NCBI GenBank assembly: GCA_944472155.2
Contig: OX235271.1
Span: 119,851,329 to 119,915,328, forward strand
Length of the DNA stretch: 64,000 nucleotides
Source: Trichobilharzia szidati
Taxonomy: Eukaryota; Platyhelminthes; Trematoda; Strigeidida; Schistosomatidae
Reading direction: 5' to 3'
Made by a program: the position numbers and the translations under genes. The notes under the pieces were generated by a model. The model had not been told where the DNA came from. It made no database searches and saw nothing but the letters and a program-made list of their open reading frames with translations. This document shows positions 10,369 to 21,829 of this stretch, piece by piece. Position 1 is the stretch's first letter. Every line of letters starts with the position of its first letter.

Positions 10369-12460
10369 TTTTTTACGATTGGGTTTGTGGAGATTTGGAG
10401 GCTTAAATTGAAATTTCGTCAAAAATTGACATGATGGACAGATGGATTTACATCAGTTTCATATAATTATGGCATCTAGCCATGGACCATACATTATAAA
10501 ATCGAATAACTTAGTGGGATTATGGAAATCGATGTTTGTATTACATTTTTTAGTCGACATCCAACGTCACTGGGATACATTAAAGCCCTGTCATTTCTTC
10601 AACAATATTTTCACTCCAAGATCAAAAAAGCGGTTAGTCTGGTCTCGGGCTACTGATCAAGTACAGTAGATAACTAAGGAATAATCGATATTCAACTATG
10701 AATAATAATCAATCTTCTGGAGGGTCGTATTTATGTCTTAGCACTACATTAAATATTCTTCATCGGTATGAGTAGACGGAATTCACTGACGTCAATATGC
10801 ACTTCCTACTGACCAGATCAATTTGATCTAAGCACTGTGGGGTTTATACAACTGTTTGGAAGAGAGCTTAATATCAGTTGATCTAGATCGAGTTGATTTT
10901 GAGAGTCTAGTCAGTTAAAGATACCTGAAGTTTGGCTTACTACATAGGTAAGCTGGTAACGCAGAGTACAATCAGGAGAAGGTACTGTGTACTATTTCTA
11001 CTTGCACACAATGTCAGTCAGGTTACATGTTATCGTCCTGTTACTTTGGTTTAGTAGGGAAACTTCCGTGTGGTTCCAACTCAGACTGTGCACTTTGCAT
11101 ACATCGTATTCCATTATACGTTTAAGGGAGGTTTTGCTTCATTATTTCATGTATGGACCTGAACCACTGTGCTTTATCATAAAGTAATAAAAATGTCATA
11201 TATGTGGGTTAACAGTACATGAGTAATAGTGAATGCCTAACTCGTCAATGAAAAGGCATTCAGGTGAGCTAATACTCGATAAGAAACATATCTAACTAAT
11301 TTAGAGTCATATTAGTATATCCTAAATAACACTTCATTAGCTTATTGAGGTAGTAGGTGAGTTATATTAAAACTATTCATCATCATGTGAAGATTCAATT
11401 CTTTATATGAAGTGCAGTTACTAAAGTTATAGTTGACTCGATTTGTACTAATTCCTCAATAATACTGTATCTGAAATTTGCCTACAAGCTATTTGACGTC
11501 GTGATATTTGCATGAAGTGAATGAGATAGAGCTCCATGCAGTGATGAGTTGGCTAACATTGTTTACCTGTTATGCTACTGAAATGTCCACAGATTTCCGA
11601 TGATAAGCTTATCTATGAGCCTGCAATGATTTAACAATTTACATATAATTACCTCTCACATATTGGAAGTGTATGCATTTTCATACAACAAAAATGATAA
11701 ATCCGTCTTCGAAACAATCTTAACTGTCTCTTCAATAAGGCTTCAGTTCATCATTTCGTGACTAGAGGCTATTCACTGATGTTACGCACATCATCGCTCT
11801 GATGTAAGCTACAAGATAACAATAATGGGTTACAGTCATCTAACATCATATCTTAGATAGGAGTCAGTTGTTTCCAGTTATTATGAATTATTATGAATTG
11901 CCGGTCTTATCAGTGGATCTATGCAACTCATTTAATGTTTCAGTGACACTTTAATGTAAGACTGTATAATGCTGCAGATTCAGTGAAGGGTGTGTTTTTG
12001 ATATGCCAGTGTCGCCTCAGTGAAATTAACTGGGTCACACATAATGAGAACAACAAATCTTACTGCAGACACTGAATTCAAATGATCTGCATCACTGATT
12101 CAATCTTAATCTTTTCCAAAATTACGCTTAATAGTGAAACAAACTGATGATCATTGAACCAGGAATACAGGCAAATAGTCGGTGCCAGTTAAAATATCAT
12201 TCTCATTTGTATCCATTAAACTTTCTGCAAGAAGATTTTTCTTGGTAAATTGCAGTGGTTAGTGCAAATTACTATACCTATACTGTTTGGAAGTGTTTAT
12301 GTTTCATAAAGTTCCTCTTTGATTGTCTTTAAAAGGCATTTTAATGCCTAACCTGTTTGAAAAAATGCAGTAGTCAGTGCATTAACTGTCAGAAAATGCA
12401 GTAATCATCAACAAACCAACAATTCAAGTATTGGTTTGTAAGGATTTGGTTGATTGGTTA
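10369..12460. other. Intron, no recognised feature
   Basis: About 2.1 kb of AT-rich intronic sequence with no open frame of note and no match to the repeat families seen elsewhere in the window. A stretch of TAATGCCTAAC-type sequence occurs near 11232 and 12345 but is too short to call a repeat. Confidence 0.35.
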
Positions 12461-12763
12461 CAGGATTTCATCATGATCTGACATCGGTTAGAGAACCATT
12501 GGAAAACATGGGAGTACTGGAAAGCAGTTTTGTCAGCCTAGTTTAAGATTACTCAGCAGTACGCACCCACCGGGGTTCGAAACCAGGCCTCTCTGGTTAC
12601 AAGGCGAGCTCGTAGACCATTGAGCCGCTGGGACCCAATCCAATGGCCAACCCATGAATTCTAAATTCTGCCAATTCACGATATAGCACAACCGCTAGCC
12701 AATGTCTTCGGTGAGTATTTGTCCTCACGACCGACCTGCTGCACCCTACTGGTCACGACTTCC
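12461..12763 (-). mobile_element. Hammerhead SINE copy 2 with 5' extension, left arm of large palindrome
   Basis: The minus strand reads a SINE head (CTCAATGGTCTACGAGCTCG, B-box TTTCGAACCCC), a degenerate hammerhead at 12514-12562, and the GGTTCTCTAACCGATGTCAG tail. Upstream of the tRNA head is an extension (CATGAATTC... CACGATATAGC... CTGCTGCACCC) that is also found at copies 3, 5 and partly 8, so it belongs to the repeat. The arm is the near-exact inverse of 12851-13153. Confidence 0.8.
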
Positions 12764-12850
12764 AACCAAACAAACCAATACTTGAATATCCATGAAATGC
12801 TGATTGGCGACTGGCCCTATGCACGTAGGTAGTTACCCGGGATTCTAGTG

Positions 12851-13153
12851 GGAAGTCGTGACCAGTAGGGTGCAGCAGGTCGGTCGTGAGGACAAATACT
12901 CACCGAAGACATTGGCTAGCGGTTGTGCTATATCGTGAATTGGCAGAATTTAGAATTCATGGGTTGGCCATTGGATTGGGTCCCAGCGGCTCAATGGTCT
13001 ACGAGCTCGCCTTGTAACCAGAGAGGCCTGGTTTCGAACCCCGGTGGGTGCGTACTGCTGAGTAATCTTAAACTAGGCTGACAAAACTGCTTTCCAGTAC
13101 TCCCATGTTTTCCAATGGTTCTCTAACCAATGTCAGCTCATGATGAAAACCTT
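12851..13153 (+). mobile_element. Hammerhead SINE copy 3, right arm of large palindrome
   Basis: Near-perfect reverse complement of 12461-12763 across an 87-base spacer. The hammerhead at 13052-13100 has CTGCTGA in place of CUGANGA and a disrupted stem II, so it should be dead in both arms. Both arms carry the same mutations, which indicates that one was copied from the other. Confidence 0.8.
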
Positions 13154-13500
13154 TAGCCAAAGAAAAATTATTGCTGAAGTTCTTTGAGATTCTAATACCT
13201 GTTGAAGTGACGTATGTGACAAGTAAATCACCTGCTTTCTAATTTTGAAATCATTCAACATATACGTACTGGAGAATTTGCATGCCAGACGGTGTAATTA
13301 AACAAAATTGCTCACTTTTAATAGGAAAGTTATTTAATGAAGTATAATATCACAAAGGTTTTATGTGAAAGCGAGATACTAAAGTAAACTGTTGTCCTAA
13401 GAGAACTTAAGAACTCAAGCCATCGCCTACTACAGTTACATGTTAAAGATATTGAACTAATTTAATACTCTTGAGCTTGAATTTAAAAAATCAGTAATTT

Positions 13501-13735
13501 GATTGGACACTAGTAGCTAGTTTGATGTGTCTAGTTCTTTGTTTGGTGCAGACTGAATTCTACTAGTCACGTTTGCAATGTGGCCACTATGCTAGGTGGC
13601 TCGCCATCACGGTGCATATTTATTTGATGATATTAGGTGGTTGGAGGCAATTGGCCACAGGAAGCCTTGCTGACTGGTGAGGGCCAACTAGCACGAAACC
13701 TAGGTCAAGCAAGGCTTCCTGTCGATTGCCTCCAA
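13501..13735 (-). mobile_element. Fragment of the TAGCTCAGTGGTAACG SINE family with internal inverted repeat
   Basis: The segment GGACACTAGTAGCTAGTTTG through GTGCAGACTGAATTCTA matches 31475-31530. The end forms its own hairpin: GGAGGCAATTGGCCACAGGAAG at 13641 onward pairs with CTTCCTGTCGATTGCCTCC at about 13716-13734. The tRNA-like head is missing. Confidence 0.6.
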
Positions 13736-15278
13736 TCATCTAAAACCAATGCTTATTCTAACATAAAATTTTTTACAAACATATTTCTCGTATTCTGACA
13801 TTAACTAGAGACTTCATTGATTTTAGAAAATAAGCTTTTCTGTTTCGATCCACTAGTTCTATCTACAGACCAACTTTTATTCCAGTTTTGCCTGTGGTTG
13901 TAGATGAGCACAGACAATCAATTTTGAAATGGGATGAAATGCATGTTCAGTACCCATTGACTATCTGTAGGATTATAGCTGATGTGTATTTATATCAACA
14001 TTTAATCTTAAAAGTACTCTAGAACACAGTCTCAAACTATCTACAGTAAATCAAATTGATTTAAATTTCTGTAGAAAAGATGTTGACAGTCATCCTATAT
14101 TGAAGGCCTTTTCTGCATTTGATTAAAACTATGTGATATGGTTAGTAAATCTCGGTATTGTCAGACTTTGTTATCATGCATTCCTTATTCTTCTTCACTA
14201 AAATGTTTTCCTTCTTTGATAGTAAATGCTGAAAAGGTTTCAAAAGTTTTATCGGTAAAACGTATCTGCTCAGTATACACATAGTTTTTATTTACAAGCG
14301 TGAAACATGGAGAAGTGAGATTTACAATGAGAACTTTTAAAACAGTATCTATACTTTTTGCCTTTTCAATAGTCAATCATGTAAACTTGTGCATTTTTTG
14401 AGGAACAATAGATGAAGTATGTAAATCCAGTATTAATGTGGACTTATTTTATTTAAATGACATTATTATACTACTGAATTGCGGAAGGAATAATTACATT
14501 ATGATCTCAAAAAAGCTAATTAGCATACAAATTAAATGCCACTGTTATTTAACGAATATTATAATGATGATGATTATCTTGGTAATTACATATTCTGAAA
14601 AAAGATTTTCAGGATTTGTATCATCTGTTTAATAGTGTTTAAGTAGGTTTCAGTGACAAAAGTGATGTCCATCATCGTACTATAAATAATCATACAAAAA
14701 ATATCTAACGTGCAATTCGTTGGCTGAGATATCAGTTGCCAGTGTCATAATAATCGAAATGTAATAATAGTCAGTCAAAGGTATTCAAACACCTTGTTAA
14801 AATATCTACTAGATCTCTACAAGTACGATGAGCCGAACCGAAATAACTAGCACTTTTAAGCTTAGATTGTTTTGATGTTGAGAGTATCATATAGGGCTCC
14901 ATGAAACATATTTTGTGGGCAGATTTGGTGAAAAGTATTCAAAGAAATACGCAATACAAAAGACCACCGGTATTTATGCTTGCTCTGCATCAATATATAT
15001 ATATATATATAACAAATCCTGATTAACTTTTCCTGAAGCAAGTGTTTTAGTCAAAATGATTCTGAGGAAGTGAATGCAATCTAGGCAGGTATGCTTAATT
15101 TATTGAGGTAATAATTTTACCAACTTTAGAGAGGATAACTAACCCCGCAGCATCTTTTGAACATTTTGACCAGAGAGATTCATTTTAAATCACCTGTGCA
15201 TCAAAAGGTTTTGTATATTTTTCTTTACGGAAGTATTATTAGATCACAATATTGATAACTAAAAGCATTATATTTAAC
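13736..15278. other. Intron, no certain feature
   Basis: The minus-strand frame at 14185-14376 has a faintly protein-like composition but no usable splice sites, and it sits in the wrong place for the receptor domain it weakly recalls. A (TA)n run lies at 14993-15010. Confidence 0.35.
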
Positions 15279-15424
15279 TATATCATTCAGCGGTGCGTTG
15301 CAAACAATCATTTTAAAGTGAGAAAATATCAGATTTCGAATACATTTTAACTGAGATAGATTTGTAAATTTATTTCTTGGTGTCTGCAGTTCACTAACAA
15401 GGCGCAAATTCTGAAAAGGTATTA
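15279..15424 (-). CDS. Exon 4 of putative ionotropic glutamate receptor, boundaries uncertain
   Basis: The minus-strand frame contains NLRLVSELQTPRNKFTNLSQ, then SHFKMIVCNAPLNDI. This matches the expected position and style of the receptor segment after the first lobe (a LIRLQELI-like helix, a linker, then a strand ending in a cysteine). The strongest acceptor (CCTTTTCAG, exon from 15410) gives the wrong phase for the previous exon. The upstream acceptor (ATCTATTTGAG, exon from 15424) restores phase, adding VIPFQ. The donor is unclear: GTTAAA after NDI keeps phase but is weak, while GTAAAG at 15227-15228 is stronger but breaks phase with the 9529-9582 exon unless another exon intervenes. Confidence 0.45.
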
Positions 15425-17224
15425 CTCAAATAGATGCTGTCAGTACTGCCGTGTTTTCGTACTGAATAGTTTGACTGCAAAGCTTTCATTACTCTTTTAG
15501 AAAACAAATCTTCAGTGCTAAGTTCAAACTGAAGTGAGCTTTTAGAAGAAACTCATGTTTCTTGATAACTGTGATTGTGACTGGTTGTTTTCGTAGATTT
15601 TTTTACTGTTTTATTCACTGTATTGGTACTGATGCTTTCATCTATCTGACATTTGAGCTTTCCAATCTTGTGACCTACATTTTATCGGTTAAAATAAATT
15701 TTTACCCATTTCAACATATCTTTTAGTCACAGACTTCATTACAGTAAATGGAACTAAATTGTTCGTCAATCAATAATCATAATTATCTAATCGTATTTAT
15801 GCATTAAAACAGTGAGTTTATTATTGTATTAGCTGTAATTTACCATTTGGAAAAACTGTTCAATACTTTTTGCGGACAAATCCAAGAAGAATGCTTCCAA
15901 ATGTTTGATTTCTCTAATAATATGGGCTTTGTAAAACGAATTTTCTCTCCATCGACGAATAAGGACTGTGGTCTGTACACTTTCTAAACATTCACGATAT
16001 TTGAGAAAATCTAAGGAGATTTAAGGAAAAGGATATTTATTGTCAACAGTTTTAATTAATAATTTCATTTTCAATTTATTAATAAAAAGTGAAATCAATC
16101 TAAAACGTTTGCGATGATTGACTATTAATGTCAAATACACTTTGTTTAAATTCAAATTTCATGAAAGAGCAAAACTGCTTATTTGGGATGTTGACTTTCT
16201 GGAATGCATAAGGTTATTTGTCTACCATTCTACAGCAGCATGTCACGGAAAAGCAGATGTCGACATTATTTTCTGCCAAATAATAGCAAGATGTTAAGTC
16301 AGAATTAGGGTATTGAGATCACTGTCTGGTATCTAAGAATATATTTATGGTGTACAGGCTCCCTGTACAACAAATGATCTTACATTCTTCAGAGGCATAT
16401 TATTTTTACTCCTCCGATCTATAATATTTGTTATTAAGGATAGATTTTATGCAAGTTGATCTACCATAATGTCTCTGAAAAAAACTGCTTGTAGGATGAT
16501 AATTCACAAACAGGGGCATTTTAAACTAAGCTGAAAGTTTATTAGGTAAAACATCCATTTCTCTTTGGATCGCTATGTAGTGGAAATTGTAATTGAAATT
16601 TGAATTATAACAGTAATCAAACTGAAGACTGTCAACTACTGGCTTAAGACTCTAATAAATTTGATATGAAAACTAGTCACTTACCAGGTCTTAATGTTAC
16701 TTTTTTGACTTTAATTACTGTCAACTACATTCTCATAAGTACACAAATCTGACGTTATATAAAACGGTCCCATCATTTAATTAATTTTCTGCCCCCTATG
16801 CCAAGGTTATTATTATTACTGGAATTGAGAACCTTGTTCAAAGACTAGTATGATAATTAAAAATGAAAAGTTATCTTTCATTCATATAATGCCTGCGTAT
16901 TTGAACTGAAGTCTAGGTTTGGTATGTGTCTTAATTTTGTAGAAGAGTTTAGACGATGCACAGTTGATTATTCAGTGACTGTTAGCCTAGAAACTACCGA
17001 GACTCAAGTTTTCGTTATAACCGGTTACAATATAAAGTAATTCGTTAACTAACAATGGAATCCAGGACGCTCATTTCTTTTCATTCGAAACTCTTTAGCT
17101 GTATGTACCTGCAATCCTTAGTGAGTGGTGGTGTTCTCACTAAGACTCAAACCCAGCACACTTCGTTTAAAATGCCAAAGCATTATTCACTAGACCATTT
17201 GGTTCAACAGAGGTCAAACATATC
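15425..17224. other. Intron, no recognised feature
   Basis: AT-rich intronic sequence with no exon or repeat family recognised before the palindrome that starts at 17225. The plus-strand frame at 17055-17261 runs into the palindrome and is not supported as a gene. Confidence 0.35.
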
Positions 17225-17454
17225 AAAAGTCAATCTGAACGAAGAATATTCTTTTCAATAATTTCTCTTCAGGTTCTTACAATTATAAAATATAATATTT
17301 GTTGTCGTTACAATAAGGCCAGTTATGCGGCAGATACATTTTTAACGTAGAATAACAGATTAGTTATGGGGTGTCAAAATAAATAGTCGTATTTGTGTGA
17401 CAAACGTGCTAGGCTGAATTCGATTACAAAATAATGTAAAACGGGAGACAATGG
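17225..17454 (+). repeat. Left arm of 230-base palindrome, unclassified repeat family
   Basis: Matches 17531-17760 in inverse over 230 bases with very few differences, and matches 63483-63720 directly. It contains GGGGTGTCAAAATAAATAG and GACAAACGTGCTAGGCTG. No protein is encoded. It could be part of an untranslated region or long terminal repeat of an element that I cannot name. Confidence 0.85.
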
Positions 17455-17788
17455 TCTCCCGTTTTACATAACCTTGAACTGACTTGTCAATTTTCCTACC
17501 CCCACTCTACAAATCTATTATGATTAATCACCATTGTCTCCCGTCTTACATTATTTTGTAATCGAATTCAGCCTAGCACGTTTGTCACACAAATACGACT
17601 ATTTATTTTGACACCCCATAACTAATCTGTTATTCTACGTTAAAAATGTATCTGCCGCATAACTGGCCTTATTGTAACGACAACAAATATTATATTTTAT
17701 AATTGTAAGAACCTGAAGAGAAATTATTGAAAAGAATATTCTTCGTTCAGATTGACTTTTAATTCATAATATGGGAATTTTCGACACT
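17455..17788 (-). repeat. Longer inverted copy of the same repeat, right arm of palindrome
   Basis: The minus strand reads a copy that extends past both ends of the left arm. On one side ATTCCCATATTATGAATT precedes AAAAGTC, as at 63465-63483. On the other, ATTGACAAGTCAGTTCAAGG follows, as in the 63.7 kb copy. Direct repeats TCAAACATATCA lie just outside, at about 17214 and 17789, and may mark the insertion site. Confidence 0.75.
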
Positions 17789-18317
17789 ATCAAACATATC
17801 AGTTCAAGCAATCAGCGGGAAGGTCAAAATTAACTTATAACAAATAACGACTACAACATATTCTTTATTTTTTTCATTGGAAACACTGCATCTTTTGAAA
17901 CAAGTGAGTACGAAAACAAATCGCTGTGTTTTATTGAAACAGAGAATAATAAATATTCATAGTTGTTCATTTTTATCACATATCTCAGTTGTTTGTACGT
18001 AGATCAGTTGATTTGATTTCTAAAAAATAATTCTATCCCCAACATACTAGTGTTCTTTGTGTAATCGTCTGATAAATTGGAAGAGTTTAGGAAGATTTTA
18101 GAATAAAGATGGCAGCTCATTTCATTTTTCACAGAGTATCTAAGTCTTCTAGAATATAGCTGCTTAGTATTCACTGTTTATCGATGTGAAAACTAAATAA
18201 CAGTAATAGTTGTGATGTGTGGTTTGTTGCTACATAAATCAACCTTTTATACAAATTGACGAAACGGACATGAACTTAATAGAAGTATGCCTGCATCAGG
18301 GATAATGCATAACTTAC

Positions 18318-18827
18318 CACTACTGTGTTCATATACGATTGCAAACCCTTTCCAAGCGTCTTCATTCACTACAATGAGATTTTTAAGGAGTTCTGCTACA
18401 AGAAATTGACTGGGTCCAATTGAATGAACTAAAGCAGGAGAATATGGATTTGAGATCCGATGATGTGAGTTCCCTGTACGGTGCTTCGTTTTTGAAAATG
18501 AAAACCATCTTATAGCTGAATCGATCATAGATCCAGGACATTCCTCAAGGTCTGTGATTGTCACTAAAGGTAGTTGTAATCTTGAGCTTAAACTCATCAA
18601 CAGCTGACGTCTATAGCATCTTAACCGTTCACTAGCCTCTGATTCTGCTGTTTGCTCTAAACCGTTTTGTAGAGTATTCCGCATTTCCTGCTCGTATTCT
18701 TCATTTTCAGCACTTTCATCTTTGAAACTAGCAGAGAATGTAAAGGTATCATCGTTTTGTGCAGCATATGGCCAACTAGCATCGACCAGCCCAATCGGTT
18801 TAGTTGTTTTATTGAGTATAGAACAGG
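18318..18827 (-). CDS. Exon 3 of putative ionotropic glutamate receptor (first lobe, with insertion)
   Basis: The largest exon, 510 bases, phase 1 in and out, with acceptor TTGTTTATTTTAG and donor GTAAGT. It encodes about 169 residues. The start (ACSILNKTTKPIGLVDASWP) and end (DAWKGFAIVYEHSS) fit the first lobe of a glutamate receptor amino-terminal domain: a helix and strand, then the conserved W-K-x-F/V-x-V-V/L-Y strand. Between them is a stretch rich in Glu, Ser and Arg (FKDESAENEEYEQEMRN and following), roughly 65 residues more than the family normally has. LQLPLVTI inside the exon resembles the usual LGVPHI strand, which would place the extra residues before it. There is no frameshift or stop. 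Confidence 0.65.
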
Positions 18828-20079
18828 CTAAAATAAACAAATTAGAATGAAAAATAAACTTTTATTCTAAATCTGAAAAATCTTTAATAACAAGTTAATG
18901 TATTTGTTTGATACTAAAAAGCAAGGCGTATCATGAGTCTAATTGATCATTTTTGAAGTGAAAATTTAAGAAACTTAGTAATTCAGCACAATTTCTATGG
19001 CAGTTTTAAGTTTTATGCAGCTGTTAATTTCCAGGACTGGATTCGTTTTATAGATTTAGACTGTATATAAGTAGCTTTTTGAAGTGAAAGATGTTTCATG
19101 CTGGGTTTCATTATGAATTGATATCAACAACGAAAAAACTACTAAGAATCCACGACGCTGTCACAAATTCCCATAACTCACCACTGCCTCATTGATATTA
19201 AACCCATTAGCTAGTTAATTTCTGCTTCCGGCGACGAAAAATATAGAGTTAAAGCTTACAATACCAAAACCTCACAGGTTAGAAAAAACAAAAACTGTTC
19301 TTTGCCTATTACCAACCACTCTGTAGTCCTTTACCTGATAATGTTTCCTTATAACCATTACTTGATGTTACGCAACTGTTCGCTCATGGATCTTGGTAAC
19401 TTAATAAAATTATACTCTAATATGCAGAGTTGACTTTGAAAGCGTTTTTACACTAGAAATTCTTCTGGGTATTTCACATTTTAAAAAGTAAGTTGTATTC
19501 ATAGTTTAAAAGCAGTATTTCCTCTTTATAATTTATTCTCATTTATTCACATTAAATTGTGAAGATACACCGACTGTTTTTGTATAGCTCACTTTCAATT
19601 TGTTTAACTAAATAAAATTGTCTACTGGGAAATCAAGCACTAACAAATCTAAAAAGTATTTCATCTACACACATTGAATAACTGGATATGAACTAAGTAT
19701 AAATTTTCTCTTACTCTTTTCATTGAGTCTTTGTAGCAAGTTTAATTGCGCAGTAGAAAGCCCATTAATTTCTTTTATAGACTACATTTGTGATATTTCA
19801 AATTCTATTTTTAATGCATATATGTATACATGCAAATGATATTATTTTGATGTTGCCATCTGGAAAGCATTGATCATCAAATGTATATATATAGAGATGA
19901 TATACTCTTGTCAGTGTGATGAGAAATAATACTACTTAGTATTTTAGAAAGTGAGACTCCTGAGCAAGATATAAGAACTCATTACTTCTTACTAGGCATC
20001 ACTAACTTGTATTTGATGAGATGAGTTTAGATAATACTGGTTACTAACCTTTCCAGAAGGAAAATTTAATTCTTGGTAT
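18828..20079. other. Intron, no recognised feature
   Basis: AT-rich intron between receptor exons 2 and 3, without recognised repeats up to 20080. Confidence 0.4.
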
Positions 20080-20195
20080 TAGATGGTTAGAGGAAATCGG
20101 CAGGAAGCCTTGCTTGACCCAGGTTTCGTGTTAGTTGGCACTGATCAGCCAGGAAGGCGTATCTGCAACCTCGAAGGAACTCATGTCCTTTTCAT
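20080..20195 (-). mobile_element. Fragment of the TAGCTCAGTGGTAACG SINE family
   Basis: ATCGGCAGGAAGCCTTGCTT followed by GACCCAGGTTTCGTGTTAGT matches 31602-31640 and, inverted, the end of the 9890-10170 copy. The tRNA-like head is lost. Confidence 0.6.
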
Positions 20196-20555
20196 TCTAT
20201 CAGTTTCATGAAGTTCCGCATAATATATTCTAAATTACTTGTTATGTGGGACTACCCGTTTTGTTATAAGATGTATAATTAATTTTTATTCAGATTCTAA
20301 CAGTAAATATCCGAAAGAAGTCTGTAGTTAGCTACTTCTATAGAATGCATCGTGTCAACTGACTGTTCACACTAAACACCAGTTTTAAACTTAGTCACAG
20401 TTACAGATATTATGAATCGACTTGTATATTCTATTTACCAAAAAGCGATTGTTGAAAACAGTTATTTTAATGAAAAGTTTTTTTAGAATTTGTATTTGGA
20501 TCAAACACAAAGATGTATTTTATTTTGATAACGCTAGAATTGATAATGAACTTAC

Positions 20556-20675
20556 CAGCACTGAAATCAGCTTCGATATCGCCAGTTATTGGTAAGAGAA
20601 CAATGGCGACACTTATGTTTGCCTCTATCGCATATTTTGCGAAGCTCTGATCATTGATAGGTAGACCAAAAGCAA
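20556..20675 (-). CDS. Exon 2 of putative ionotropic glutamate receptor
   Basis: A 120-base exon, phase 1 in and out, acceptor CTTAATGTTTAG and donor GTAAGT. It encodes AFGLPINDQSFAKYAIEANI and then SVAIVLLPITGDIEADFSA. This fits the first helix-strand pair of the receptor domain, the part that in relatives reads like VAAIFGP. Both joins preserve phase: one G from 29785-29731 plus TT gives Val, and GCTG plus CC gives Ala at the exon 3 junction. The usual cysteine before this strand is absent, a sign of divergence. Confidence 0.62.
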
Positions 20676-21829
20676 CTAAACATTAAGACAAACAAAACTG
20701 TAGATAAGCGCATGCATCATCCTTATTTTTGTGGTTAAGAATTTCTGTAAAAGAAATTCCTTACTATGCCTGAAAACAATTCACCTCACTGTACAAAAAT
20801 GGTTTAAAACTGTCATTAGTAGATGCGGAGTGAATAGTCTTGACGTTCACAATTATTTCTCAGAAATCAGTTATAAATTATGACCTACAGTTTAGGCAGT
20901 TAGAGTCAGGCTTGTTCTGAAATAAAAATTATCATATTAGTTATTCATTGTAAACTCAAACATATTTACAAATGTTACTTTAAATAGTTCTAGCTGAAAT
21001 GTTTGCTGAAATTCGACCAACATTTTAGTCGTGTTGTAGATTATACCTACGATGTCAGTTAAAGATACGCTTGTCAGAAAATTGTCTTGGTTAGTAGATC
21101 ATACACATCATATAGTGTTATTAAGAGCATTTGTCACGCACTGACTATGTTCAATTAATTATATACTGACTCTTTTTTGTGACTGTGTTTAGCTTTTATC
21201 GTTGAGTATATCGTTCCAAGATGTATAAACGAATAAATGAATTGCTGTTTGTACCACCTTTGGATGTATAAAGTCATATTATTTTTACTTTTATTAAACA
21301 GCTTTTTCTGGGTACAACTCGATGGTAAAGCTTTCATCAATAACGTGATAAACGATCGCTTATCTACCACAAAATGATGTTATTTCAGTTTTATAATAAA
21401 ATTTTATACATTAGAATGAAAGGTGGTCGACAAATCTGGTTTCTTACACAAAACTATTTGCAAACAGAAGGAAATCAGAGATGAATAAACAAATTAGTAA
21501 AAATGAAGTGAACAGTTGTTTAATTTGATCTTGGTTATTATAAGGCTGGTGAGTGTATGAAGACTGGATACTAATTTTTCAAGTTATGTCTATAGCCTGG
21601 GAAAATTCTTTCTGCATGCGAAGGAATATCTTTAAAATAAATGATGCAAACGGTGTCCTGATTTATAGCAAAAGCTTCTTCATATATATATATATATCAG
21701 ATAGTAGGTAAATAATTTTAAACAAACACAGTGATATTGTAGTACCATTATCGAGTTTGCCAACTGGAAAAACAGAGATGAGACTTTTGAACAATTCCTT
21801 CCATCTAGGTTTTGTTCGATTCTGGGTTC
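20676..21829. other. Intron, no recognised feature
   Basis: AT-rich intron. A candidate donor/acceptor pair near 20754-20790 encloses only stop-containing sequence in the phase needed. Confidence 0.35.

Noticed and set aside
14185..14376. A minus-strand 63-codon frame that faintly recalls the start of a glutamate-binding domain
   Set aside because: It lies between exons of the upstream domain, so it is in the wrong order, and it lacks usable splice sites.
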